From an uncultured Prevotella sp. (GTDB lineage: Bacteria > Bacteroidota > Bacteroidia > Bacteroidales > Bacteroidaceae), in contig URLQ01000130.1 in the NCBI GenBank assembly GCA_900548745.1, forward strand, positions 1 to 8,018: DNA of 8,018 nt. The letters are read 5' to 3'. Below are positions 1 to 7,555 of the stretch, in pieces. A program made the translations under genes and the position numbers. Within the stretch, counting starts at the first letter, position 1, and each line of letters starts with the position of its first letter. The notes under the pieces are model-generated. The model was given only the letters and a program-made list of their open reading frames with translations. It was not told where the DNA came from and did not search any database.

Positions 1-2679
1 AGCGGTTCTGCCGTAAAGAAGGGCTCAAAGGCAACCATCTCATACGATGGATATTATGGTATCACAAAGGCTGTACGTATGCCTGACTTCATGGATGGAC
101 AGAGCTTCTACAACTATCGTTTCATGAAATTCCTTGCGTATGGATCATCAGCAGACGGACTGCAGAATCCTGCCCGTCCTACATATAAGATGGAAGACAC
201 CGCAATGAAGCAGGGTCTCCTTTTTGATGGAGAGAATTATGTGATGAAGCAGATGCTGGCAAACGGCAAGACTTACAGTTGGCCTGATCTGGTGCTTAAT
301 GACGGTTCGCAGCAGAACCACTATGTGGCAATCAGCGGGTCAAGCGACAAGATAAACTATCATACAGGTATCGGATACAACAAGGTTGAAGGACTTTATG
401 AAAATGATAAGGAAAACCGCTTCAACTTCAAGGGAAGCCTTGATGCAAAGGTGAACAAACTTATCTCCGTGGGATTCAACATGAATCTTGCGCGTATCGA
501 GAATAAATATGCCGACGATGACGCCGTGGCAGATGCCTTTAGAATGAACCCGTATATGGTTCCTTATTATCTGAAGGACCAATATGACAAGGACGGAGCA
601 TGGCATACGGCAGGTCAACTTGCAAATTTCCCTGGAAACAGTTATACCCTTGGTACGACAAACACAGGTATGCAGTTTACAGATGCTTTCAACCCGTTGA
701 TGTCGTTTAAGAACTCTTCAAAGCAGCGTGAGACTTGGCGTATGCTGGGTAATGTATATCTGCAGTTCGATTTTATGAAGGGCTTGAACTTCAAGACAAC
801 ATTCTCTCCGAACTATACATACTATCGCGAAGGATATTATCAGGGATATGAAGACCCGACGAATCCGGGACATACATTCGCAGTGACCACCAAGTCACCG
901 TATATCCAGGTTCCGATGACCGACGACTATACGTGGAGCCAGGCTTCGTATACGACGAACCGCAGCTTCCAGTGGACATGGGATAATGTAATCAACTGGA
1001 CCAAGACCTTCAACCAGAAGCACTCTGTCGGCGTCATGGGATTGATGTCATTGCAGAGCGGAAACGTGGAGAAATCATACTGGCTCGGAACAAACACCAA
1101 GCTCGTAGGTTCGGATTGGAATGCAATGCAGAACCTTACCCAGAATGCAACAGATTCATACACAAGCTATTCTGAGAACAGCATGATGTCGTATGCATTG
1201 CGTGCGAACTATGGTTATATGGACAAATACCTGTTCACGGCAACTGTACGTTGGGATGGTTCTTCGAAATTCGCCGATGGTCATCGTTGGGGAGCATTCC
1301 CTTCATTCGCCGCTGCATGGCGTATTTCAGAAGAGAACTTCATGAAGAACATCGACTGGCTAAGCAACCTGAAGCTTCGTCTCTCCTATGGTGTGACGGG
1401 TAACAATGACGGTATCGACAACTATGCAACACAGAGCACACCGTCTAAGTTCGGCATATATCCAGGAATGACAACAGGTTATGTCTATTCTGGTATTGTA
1501 GACAAATCTATCCAGTGGGAGAAGTCACACGAGTTCAATATCGGTCTCGATTTCGGATTCCTGCGCAACAGAATCTACGGTAGCATCGACTGGTATACCA
1601 AGAAGTCTACAGACCTGCTGTATCAGGTGAACCTGCCTTTGGAGGCTGGTGTGAACTCATCGGGTGACCCATTGACGCTTACCACAAATATCGGTAGTGT
1701 GCGCAATACAGGTATCGAGGCTGCCATCACTGGCGTTGTTATCGACACTAAAGACTGGAACTGGACTGTTTCTGCAAACATCTCTGCAAACAAGAACAAG
1801 GTGCTTGAAATCAACGGAACCGGTGACAGGGTAATCCAGACATCTTCTACCAAGTCTCAGGTGGAGAACTCCATCTTCGTAGGCCGTAGCTACAATGTGC
1901 TTTGGGCTTACAAGTATGATGGTCCTGTAACAGACCGTATGATGACTGTTCCAAACAATGAGGCTGCTGTCAAGAATAATTTCACTCCAGGCGAACAGGT
2001 CAAAGAATATGACTATTATTATAAAGTATATGGTCTGACAGAGGGTCAGCCGAAGATCAATGATAAGGATGGTAACGGTGTGATTGACGAGAAAGACCGT
2101 GAATTCTTCAAGGGAGATCCTAAGTTCACAGGTACCTTTACATCATCCCTCTCTTATAAGGGATGGGACCTCGGCTTCTCAATCTATGCCAAGGTAGGTC
2201 AGCATGTATATTCTTCATTCCTTGAGGAATACACCAGATTCTCAGACCGTGGACGCCAGCACCTGAATGTTGATTATTACATTCCTGCAGGAACTCTCAT
2301 CGACTGCGACGGAGTGAATGCAGACGGAACATATCTTAATCCGGTTTATCAGGAGGTTACACATTATGGTAAGTATCCTTTCCCGAACGACGGAGCTGGA
2401 AACAGCGGTCTCGGTTCACTCGCTACGCAGTATGACGAGGCAAGATGCGTTACAAAGGCTTCATTTGCAAAGGTTAAGAATATTACTCTGGGATACACCT
2501 TCCCGAAGAAATGGCTGACTCCATGGCATTGTTCTTATCTCCGCCTGTACTTCACGGTGACAAACCCATTTGTATTCACGAAGTATGACGGATTCGATCC
2601 TGAGTGGGCTTCAGCAGCTCGCAAGAATGATGGTCCAAGCACAGTGACATATCAGCTCGGTGCAAGTATCAAGTTCTAA
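1..2679 (+). CDS. SusC-like TonB-dependent outer-membrane receptor, C-terminal part (5' end outside window)
   Basis: The frame is open from the first base, so this is the 3' 892 codons of a larger gene; the ATG at 79 is internal. Missing are the signal peptide, any carboxypeptidase-regulatory-like domain, the TonB box and most of the plug. The first visible codons (AVKKGSKATISYDGYYG) match the end of a SusC plug, just after the usual 'TTK.G' strand. The remainder is a beta-barrel with family landmarks: 'TATVRWDGSSKF' followed by 'WGAFPSFAAAWRISEENF' near 1234-1341, 'LKLRLSYGVTGNN' near 1369-1407, and 'INDKDGNGVIDEKD' at 2056-2097, the aspartate-rich loop usual before the last strands. It ends in 'GASIKF', with the terminal aromatic residue typical of outer-membrane barrels. 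By family knowledge it imports oligosaccharide or peptide across the outer membrane, powered by TonB-ExbBD, with the downstream SusD-like lipoprotein as its lid. The ligand cannot be read from sequence. No frameshift or internal stop is seen. Confidence 0.96.
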   Translation, partial: SGSAVKKGSKATISYDGYYGITKAVRMPDFMDGQSFYNYRFMKFLAYGSSADGLQNPARPTYKMEDTAMKQGLLFDGENYVMKQMLANGKTYSWPDLVLNDGSQQNHYVAISGSSDKINYHTGIGYNKVEGLYENDKENRFNFKGSLDAKVNKLISVGFNMNLARIENKYADDDAVADAFRMNPYMVPYYLKDQYDKDGAWHTAGQLANFPGNSYTLGTTNTGMQFTDAFNPLMSFKNSSKQRETWRMLGNVYLQFDFMKGLNFKTTFSPNYTYYREGYYQGYEDPTNPGHTFAVTTKSPYIQVPMTDDYTWSQASYTTNRSFQWTWDNVINWTKTFNQKHSVGVMGLMSLQSGNVEKSYWLGTNTKLVGSDWNAMQNLTQNATDSYTSYSENSMMSYALRANYGYMDKYLFTATVRWDGSSKFADGHRWGAFPSFAAAWRISEENFMKNIDWLSNLKLRLSYGVTGNNDGIDNYATQSTPSKFGIYPGMTTGYVYSGIVDKSIQWEKSHEFNIGLDFGFLRNRIYGSIDWYTKKSTDLLYQVNLPLEAGVNSSGDPLTLTTNIGSVRNTGIEAAITGVVIDTKDWNWTVSANISANKNKVLEINGTGDRVIQTSSTKSQVENSIFVGRSYNVLWAYKYDGPVTDRMMTVPNNEAAVKNNFTPGEQVKEYDYYYKVYGLTEGQPKINDKDGNGVIDEKDREFFKGDPKFTGTFTSSLSYKGWDLGFSIYAKVGQHVYSSFLEEYTRFSDRGRQHLNVDYYIPAGTLIDCDGVNADGTYLNPVYQEVTHYGKYPFPNDGAGNSGLGSLATQYDEARCVTKASFAKVKNITLGYTFPKKWLTPWHCSYLRLYFTVTNPFVFTKYDGFDPEWASAARKNDGPSTVTYQLGASIKF

Positions 2680-2699
2680 TTTTTTTAATTGACAAAGAA

Positions 2700-4523
2700 A
2701 TGAAAAAGACATTATATATTACAGCAATTGCTGCTCTGTTGGCTGGAACTGCGCTGACAAGTTGTAGCGATTTCCTTGAAGCTGATAATAAGAGCGCCGG
2801 TGGCACCACCTCGGATGAATTCTTCGGAAGCAAGGCGGACGCAATGCTCACATCGGCATACGTTAGCCTGAAAAACTTCAACAACCAGGCTGACATCACA
2901 GATCAGGGAACAGACCTTTATATGAATACCCGTGGTCAGGATGCCGGAGCATTCAACCAGTACAGCTCCCTGGATCCGGAAAACGGTGTTGTCAAGACAT
3001 ATTATGTAAGTTGCTATGGTACGGTGAACTATGCCAATGGTTTCCTTTACTATACAGAAGGCAAGGATGGTTATGAGGCAAAGCGACAGGAAGCAAGATT
3101 CCTGAGAGACTATGCCTATTATTGTCTGACACAGCAGTTCGGAAGCGTTCCGTATATTACAACTTATATCCAGAGTGCAGAACGCAACTATCCGAAGATG
3201 GCTCTTGCAGACATCTACAAGAACGTGGCAGACGACCTTCTTGATGTCTATAACAATTGCAAATTGCCAGACACAGATTATACGTCGGGCAGACCAAGCA
3301 AGGAGGCTGTTGCAGCTTTGCTCGCAAAGATTTATCTCGCTTGGGGATGGGATATCGATACTCAGGTGACGGATGCCGCCAACGGCAAGTATACCGTGGC
3401 TTCAAAGGAGCACTTCGCACAGGCAGCCCAGTGGGCTGAGACAGCAATCGGCGGCAAGGCTCTTACACAGCCTTTCGCAACAAAGTGGGCTCCGACAAAC
3501 GAGAACAACGATGAGTTCATGTGGAGCATCCAGTATGACGCAGAATCAATCGAAAGCTCTCTCGACAAGGAGTGCAACGCACAGTCTTCTACCTATGGTG
3601 GTTACTACAGTACAAACCAGAAGGGTTGTGACTCGAAGAACCAGCAGACCGAGAAGTCAATGTATCTCTTCGAGAAGGGTGATACACGTTATGAGGGAAC
3701 GTTCATGACAACATTCTATCAGGGCAATTCAATGGATGATGCTTATTTCGCACCTTATACAGTTGCTGCCGAGAAACTCGCAACTCATCCTATCAACTTG
3801 AAGTTCTTCCCTTATTGGACAACAGAGGCTGAGGCTACAGCTTGGTTGGCTGAGCACAAGGCTCAGATGGCAAAGGGTGATGGACCGAATGTTGTAAAGG
3901 CTGCCATCCTGACATCTCCCAATGTGACCAAATTCACATTCAGTGCAGACGGAACTGCAAAGAAGACGACTGAATCGCTGTCTTCATTCAACGCTTCCAC
4001 GGACAATGGCGTTTGTGTACGCAAGTTCGATGACCCTGTGAACAAGTCTTATTGCTACCGCGACATCGTTATCCTCAACCGTAGCGAACTGTATCTCGTT
4101 GCGGCAGAGGCAAATCTGATGAACGACAACCTGACAGGCTTCTGGAAATATATCAATGCTGTCCGCACACGTGCCGGTGTGAAAACACTTAACGCCTTGA
4201 GCGAATATGAGCCTATGTATACAGTGCCTTCAACTTTCGGTGACATTACTCTGCTTGACCTTCTGCTTGACGAGCGTGCACGTGAATGCTATGCTGAGAA
4301 GACTCGTTTTGTAGACCTGCGCCGTACAAAGCAGCTCGTCCGCTACAATGTGGCATTCAACTCATCAGTTTCAAGCGTGGCAAACATGACTGGCGTAGAT
4401 GGAGAAATCAAGTGGCTGAGACCGATTCCGAGTGCAGAGCTTAACAATAATACAGGTATGACTTCTGCAGACCAGAATGCCGGTTACCGCACGTCTTCTT
4501 CTGAAGAAAAAGTAAGTGAATAA
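2700..4523 (+). CDS. SusD/RagB-like nutrient-binding outer-membrane lipoprotein
   Basis: This 607-residue protein begins 20 nt after the SusC-like stop, the usual susC-susD arrangement, so the two are almost certainly co-transcribed. Residues 1-21 are a lipoprotein signal peptide with lipobox L-T-S-C22; the following 'SDFLEAD' is acidic, as in Bacteroidetes surface-export signals. The N-terminal SusD-like region carries 'SDEFFGSKADAMLTSAYVSL' (about 38-57) and 'EARFLRDYAYYCLTQQFGSVPY', the helical TPR-type core. The C-terminal SusD/RagB region shows 'RDIVILNRSELYLVAAEA' (454-471), 'INAVRTRAG', 'LLLDERARE' (about 521-529) with 'RFVDLRR', and the closing 'LRPIPSAELNNN...QNAGY'. Length is within the family range. 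Known role: a surface lid that captures ligand and docks on the SusC barrel. The last dozen residues (TSSSEEKVSE) are a polar tail. The start is set by the signal peptide and an A-rich upstream stretch (ACAAAGAA). The ligand is unknown. Confidence 0.97.
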   Translation: MKKTLYITAIAALLAGTALTSCSDFLEADNKSAGGTTSDEFFGSKADAMLTSAYVSLKNFNNQADITDQGTDLYMNTRGQDAGAFNQYSSLDPENGVVKTYYVSCYGTVNYANGFLYYTEGKDGYEAKRQEARFLRDYAYYCLTQQFGSVPYITTYIQSAERNYPKMALADIYKNVADDLLDVYNNCKLPDTDYTSGRPSKEAVAALLAKIYLAWGWDIDTQVTDAANGKYTVASKEHFAQAAQWAETAIGGKALTQPFATKWAPTNENNDEFMWSIQYDAESIESSLDKECNAQSSTYGGYYSTNQKGCDSKNQQTEKSMYLFEKGDTRYEGTFMTTFYQGNSMDDAYFAPYTVAAEKLATHPINLKFFPYWTTEAEATAWLAEHKAQMAKGDGPNVVKAAILTSPNVTKFTFSADGTAKKTTESLSSFNASTDNGVCVRKFDDPVNKSYCYRDIVILNRSELYLVAAEANLMNDNLTGFWKYINAVRTRAGVKTLNALSEYEPMYTVPSTFGDITLLDLLLDERARECYAEKTRFVDLRRTKQLVRYNVAFNSSVSSVANMTGVDGEIKWLRPIPSAELNNNTGMTSADQNAGYRTSSSEEKVSE

Positions 4524-4558
4524 GGAATTATCGTTTAACTAATAAAAAAAGAAAGAAA

Positions 4559-5041
4559 ATGAAAAAGACATTATATTGTTTGATGGCTGTCTTAGCAGTT
4601 TGCTTCTCGTTTGCATCTTGTGATGACGATGATTTCAACGTAAACCACGGCACACATGCCCAGCTTCCGGAAACTGTGCTTGCCGGCACATACAGCGGCA
4701 CATACACAGTGCTCAAAGCGGATGGCGTTACTGTTGAGAAAACTGTTCCTGGCACTATTACCATTGCAGCCGGTGAGAACAAGTATACTGCAACCTTTGC
4801 TTCTGCTTCGGACGAGGCAGTGGTGAATGGTGCTGAAGAGAATCCGATAGATGTAGCTTGGTCTAATGACGAGATTAAGTTCTGGGGAAAGACAACTCCA
4901 GGTACAACCAAAGGTTTCTTGAATTCGGCTGTGCTTAATGGAACACTTTCGAATGGAACACTTACTTTCCGCTTCTCAAAGACAGTTCGCTCCGGTCGTA
5001 AGACCGTCACAAACTTCTATAATTTTGAAGGGACGAAATAA
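4559..5041 (+). CDS. Small calycin-like surface lipoprotein, third gene of the SusCD operon
   Basis: A 160-residue lipoprotein beginning 35 nt after the SusD-like stop on the same strand, with no promoter motif between, so it is probably the last gene of the operon. The signal peptide ends in lipobox F-A-S-C21, followed directly by D22-D25, a strong acidic surface-export signature in Bacteroidetes. The mature part is short and rich in predicted beta strands: 'LAGTYSGTYTV' (41-51), 'KTVPGTITIAAGENKYTATF', 'DEIKFWG', 'NGTLSNGTLTFRFSK' and a terminal 'NFYNFEGTK'. The opening 'LAGTYSGTYTV' and alternating pattern resemble calycin/lipocalin-like Bacteroidetes lipoproteins (the Calycin_like Pfam type); this is pattern recognition, not a search. 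By position it could be an accessory ligand binder like SusE/SusF, though it is far smaller. Its first 18 nt are identical to the first 18 nt of the SusD-like gene. The A-rich leader (AAAAAAAGAAAGAAA) fits Bacteroidetes initiation. Confidence 0.9.
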   Translation: MKKTLYCLMAVLAVCFSFASCDDDDFNVNHGTHAQLPETVLAGTYSGTYTVLKADGVTVEKTVPGTITIAAGENKYTATFASASDEAVVNGAEENPIDVAWSNDEIKFWGKTTPGTTKGFLNSAVLNGTLSNGTLTFRFSKTVRSGRKTVTNFYNFEGTK

Positions 5042-5059
5042 CAGCTAATAAATAAAGAG

Positions 5060-5095
5060 AAAAGAGTGGAACTAAAATGTTTCACTCTTTTTTTT
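5060..5095 (+). terminator. Rho-independent terminator closing the SusC/SusD/lipoprotein operon
   Basis: Left arm AAAAGAGTGGAAC (5060-5072), loop TAAAAT (5073-5078) and right arm GTTTCACTCTTTT (5079-5091) form a 13-bp stem with one G-U pair. Eight Ts run from 5088 to 5095 and, after one A, eight more from 5097 to 5104. It lies 18 nt after the small lipoprotein stop, marking the operon end. Confidence 0.92.
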
Positions 5096-5115
5096 ATTTT
5101 TTTTCTTCGAAATTA

Positions 5116-5146
5116 TTTGCAGGTTTCAATATATTTCGTACCTTTG
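5116..5146 (+). promoter_or_regulatory. Bacteroidetes-type promoter for the 319-residue secreted protein
   Basis: TTTG at 5116-5119 and TACCTTTG at 5139-5146 (consensus TAnnTTTG) are separated by 19 nt, matching the known -33/-7 promoter of the primary sigma factor in Bacteroides. It sits just after the operon terminator. Transcription should start a few bases after 5146, giving an A/T-rich 5' leader of roughly 55-60 nt before the ATG at 5210. No operator-like repeat is seen around it. Confidence 0.8.
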
Positions 5147-5209
5147 CCAAAGTTGAATAACATAAGAAAATTGCTTAAGAATAATTACTAACTAAAAACA
5201 AATATAATT

Positions 5210-6169
5210 ATGAAGAAAATCTTTACTCTTGCTGCCATGGCAGCTGTAGTATTGTCTGCTTCTGCGCAGACAGAAAGCGCTTTTATGAACGCTCAGGAAT
5301 TGTTAGGTAACCCAGAAGATCCAAAGGCAAAAGTTTCTTTGACATCAGGAACAGAAATGTGTAAGTCTGCAAGCGTTACAATGAAGGCTGCATGGGATGA
5401 CAGCTATATTCTTCAGGGACTTGCTGCAGAGACAGATGCTGCTAATAAGGTTGTTATCGACGGCGTTACATACGATGCTCCTCAGGGAGTTCAGGGACAG
5501 AGCAACCCTAAACCAGCTGATTTGTTGAGCGGTGGTCAGAATACTGGTGCTGTATTTGAGTTTGATGTAACTCAGGATGGTATCCTCTATGTATTTGGTA
5601 AGCTTACAGGAAACAAATCATACTATGTATGGGAAGGTGACGTGAAGAATGGTCAGGGTATGCCTGTAGCATTCACTATGTTTGCCCAGCCTGTTGCTGA
5701 AGGTAGCGCTGCTGTAAAATATACTCTTCCTGGAGATAAGGATGGCTATTATGTTTTAGGTTCTGGTTATGACAATGAAAAAGCTTATGCATCTGCTTCT
5801 ATTTGCTGCGACGTATTTGCAGGTGACGCTCTTCCAGAGGGAGTAGATGTTACAAAGAATTGGGGTACAAGATGGACTGCTGGTAACGCTCTTGGCGTAG
5901 TCGCATTCCCTGTATATAAAGACGCTGAAAAGTATTTTGTTAACGCTTGTGGCTCTAAGATGACTTCTGACGGATTCGTATTCGTTCCTGGAGCAACTAC
6001 TATCAGTGCAGTTACATTCACAAAGGGTGGTGAGACTGGCATCAGCAACGCAGTTGCTGAGAAGGCTAACGTTAACGCTCCTATCTACAACCTCGCTGGT
6101 CAGCGCGTAAACGCTAACTTCAAGGGTATCGCTATCCAGAACGGTAAGAAGTTCGTTAACGTTAAGTAA
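5210..6169 (+). CDS. Exported protein of unknown function with Prevotella-type C-terminal tail
   Basis: A 319-residue protein whose residues 1-19 form a classic Sec signal peptide (MKK, hydrophobic core, cleavage at ASA|Q); there is no lipobox cysteine, so it is periplasmic or secreted rather than lipidated. The body appears beta-rich and acidic, with 'GAVFEFDVTQDGILYVFGKL' and 'KSYYVWEGD' like a beta-sandwich, and a 'CC' pair plus two other mature cysteines that could form disulfides. I recognise no catalytic motif. A linker (KGGETGISNAV) leads to a short C-terminal module at about 290-319, 'IYNLAGQRV...GIAIQNGKKFVNVK', of the type found at the ends of many exported Prevotella proteins; it resembles a reduced type IX secretion sorting domain, but that role is inference. 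The gene is monocistronic, with its own promoter and terminator. Codons in the last 120 bases are biased to AAC, GTT, GCT, ATC and GGT, suggesting strong expression. The start is fixed by the signal peptide. Confidence 0.93.
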   Translation: MKKIFTLAAMAAVVLSASAQTESAFMNAQELLGNPEDPKAKVSLTSGTEMCKSASVTMKAAWDDSYILQGLAAETDAANKVVIDGVTYDAPQGVQGQSNPKPADLLSGGQNTGAVFEFDVTQDGILYVFGKLTGNKSYYVWEGDVKNGQGMPVAFTMFAQPVAEGSAAVKYTLPGDKDGYYVLGSGYDNEKAYASASICCDVFAGDALPEGVDVTKNWGTRWTAGNALGVVAFPVYKDAEKYFVNACGSKMTSDGFVFVPGATTISAVTFTKGGETGISNAVAEKANVNAPIYNLAGQRVNANFKGIAIQNGKKFVNVK

Positions 6170-6188
6170 TTTATAGCGATTTACTTTT

Positions 6189-6216
6189 AAAAAGCAATCT
6201 GTCTGATTTGACAGAT
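6189..6216 (-). terminator. Probable terminator of the AAA_14/DUF4143 ATPase gene
   Basis: Read on the minus strand, ATCTGTC (6216-6210), loop AAATCA and GACAGAT (6203-6197) form a perfect 7-bp stem, followed after TGC by TTTTT (6193-6189). It lies about 45 nt beyond the ATPase stop codon at 6262-6264. The stem is shorter than that of the plus-strand terminator and the T-run is modest, so efficiency is uncertain. Confidence 0.55.
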
Positions 6217-6225
6217 AAAGATAAT

Positions 6226-6263
6226 AGACAAGTTCCTGCATCAAACGGGAACTTGTCTTTTTT
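6226..6263 (+). terminator. Rho-independent terminator of the secreted-protein gene
   Basis: AGACAAGTTCC (6226-6236) and GGAACTTGTCT (6248-6258) form a perfect 11-bp stem around an 11-nt loop, followed by six Ts ending at 6263. It lies 56 nt after the stop of the 319-residue protein. The T-run overlaps the stop codon (6262-6264) of the convergent ATPase gene. On the minus strand the hairpin lacks a good downstream T-tract, so it works mainly in the plus direction. Confidence 0.9.
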
Positions 6264-7551
6264 AGTATAGAAAAACACCGTATAAAGGTATATTGGTGAT
6301 GTTCTCTTGTTGGCGGTATGGCAGCATGGAATAGCGTATCGCTGATATGTCAGTATGCTCCATAAGATAGTTGTGCAGCGAAGTGGCCTTTGTGCTTGTT
6401 CCGCCCTTTACCTCTATTGGCATTAGAATACCGTTACGCTGAACGAGAAAATCCATCTCCATGCGAGAGGTGTCGGAACTGTAATAGTAGATGTGATTGA
6501 TGCCTAATGCAAGCAACTGTTGAAGTACATACTGTTCGGTGAACGCTCCTTTATATTCCATAAACACGTTATCGCCAAGCAACACATCTTTTGCTGCTGT
6601 ATCTGCCATAGCCCCCATCAGTCCGCAATCGCATAGATATAGTTTGAATGCCGACAAGTCTTCATAAAACTTCAATGGTAATTCCGGCTTTGTCACCTTG
6701 GTTATCTTATACACCAAACCAGCATCTACCAACCATTGTATAGCCAGTTCAAATTCCTTGGCTCTGCCACCTTTCTTCAATACTCCATAGACAAACTTCT
6801 TGTTTTCTTTCGAAAGCTGACTCAGTATGGACTGCCATACCATATCAATGCGAGGCACTTCCTGGGTCGGAGCATGCTTGGAGAAATCATTGGCATAGTT
6901 GGAGAGAATCTCGTTCTGTATAGTGCGCACTTGGTTTGGCAATCTGTTTTCTATATATGTCTTTACAACTTCAGGCATTCCGCCCACATAATAGTATTGA
7001 CGCAAATAGTCTTTTAGCTTTTCGTGGAACGCATTCATCAGTTCGTGGTCGTTACTGTGCATGACTTTAAGAAGCTGGTCTTCGTTCATAGCCATAAGGA
7101 ATTCTTCGAAGTCCATAGGAAACATACGCATTGTTTGCACCTTGCCTACAGGAAAAGAAACACCCGTATGACAGGCAACACCCAATAGTGAACCTGCTAC
7201 TACTATATGATACTCTGGAGCATCTTCGCAGAAATACTTCAATGCTTCTAATGCCTGTGGAAATGCTTGCACCTCATCCAAGAATATAAGAGTCTTGCCT
7301 GGTATTATATCCACTCCAGTCAAAGCACTTAATCCTCGAATAATTCTTACTGTATCAAAGTCGCCAGCATAGATGGCGTGCAGGTTTTCATTCCTGTCAC
7401 AACTGATGTAAGCAAGGTCTTCGAACTCGTTCCTGCCAAACTCCTTTATGATATAAGTCTTTCCACATTGTCTTACACCGTTTAATATCAATGGCTTATG
7501 ATGCTCTTGATTCTTCCAATCTACAAGCTGGGCATATATCTTTCTTTTCAT
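6262..7551 (-). CDS. AAA_14/DUF4143-family ATP-binding protein
   Basis: A 429-residue protein with the two-domain layout of stand-alone AAA_14 (PF13173) plus DUF4143 (PF13635) proteins, common in Bacteroidetes and archaea. Walker A is G25-V-R-Q-C-G30-K31-T32; Walker B is 'TLIFLDEVQ' (87-95) with D92-E93; a sensor-like 'VVAGSLLG' follows at 117-124. The typical 'MFPMDFEEF' (143-151) and 'YVGGMPEVV' (188-196) come next, then a winged-helix-like stretch (KKGGRAKEFELAIQWLVDAGLV). The C-terminal DUF4143 part has E365/D367 and E380-V-K382 in the arrangement of a PD-(D/E)XK nuclease fold; activity is inferred, not shown. All key residues are present and length is normal, so it looks intact. The cellular role of the family is not settled. 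The ATG at 7551 is the only ATG choice, because an in-frame TAA lies 15 nt upstream inside the repeat array. It is monocistronic, convergent with the secreted-protein gene, and preceded by four micro-ORF repeats. Confidence 0.95.
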   Translation of the reverse strand: MKRKIYAQLVDWKNQEHHKPLILNGVRQCGKTYIIKEFGRNEFEDLAYISCDRNENLHAIYAGDFDTVRIIRGLSALTGVDIIPGKTLIFLDEVQAFPQALEALKYFCEDAPEYHIVVAGSLLGVACHTGVSFPVGKVQTMRMFPMDFEEFLMAMNEDQLLKVMHSNDHELMNAFHEKLKDYLRQYYYVGGMPEVVKTYIENRLPNQVRTIQNEILSNYANDFSKHAPTQEVPRIDMVWQSILSQLSKENKKFVYGVLKKGGRAKEFELAIQWLVDAGLVYKITKVTKPELPLKFYEDLSAFKLYLCDCGLMGAMADTAAKDVLLGDNVFMEYKGAFTEQYVLQQLLALGINHIYYYSSDTSRMEMDFLVQRNGILMPIEVKGGTSTKATSLHNYLMEHTDISAIRYSMLPYRQQENITNIPLYGVFLY

Positions 7552-7555
7552 TGCT

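Noticed and set aside
79..81. ATG at 79 as the start of the SusC-like gene
   Set aside because: The frame is open and conserved with the SusC plug from base 1, so the true start is upstream of the window.
2056..2097. EF-hand or dockerin-like calcium site in the SusC-like protein
   Set aside because: The aspartate-rich 'DKDGNGVIDEKD' loop is a usual feature of SusC-family barrels, not a separate domain.
2680..2699. T-run between the SusC- and SusD-like genes as a terminator
   Set aside because: Seven Ts follow the stop codon, but no stable hairpin precedes them; the genes are a standard co-transcribed pair.
4528..5010. Minus-strand 160-codon open frame opposite the small lipoprotein
   Set aside because: It lies almost wholly antisense to a clear lipoprotein gene with signal peptide and operon position; no promoter or family resemblance.
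5756..6244. Minus-strand 162-codon open frame opposite the secreted protein
   Set aside because: It is antisense to a well-supported gene, crosses both convergent terminators, and its composition looks like a complement shadow.
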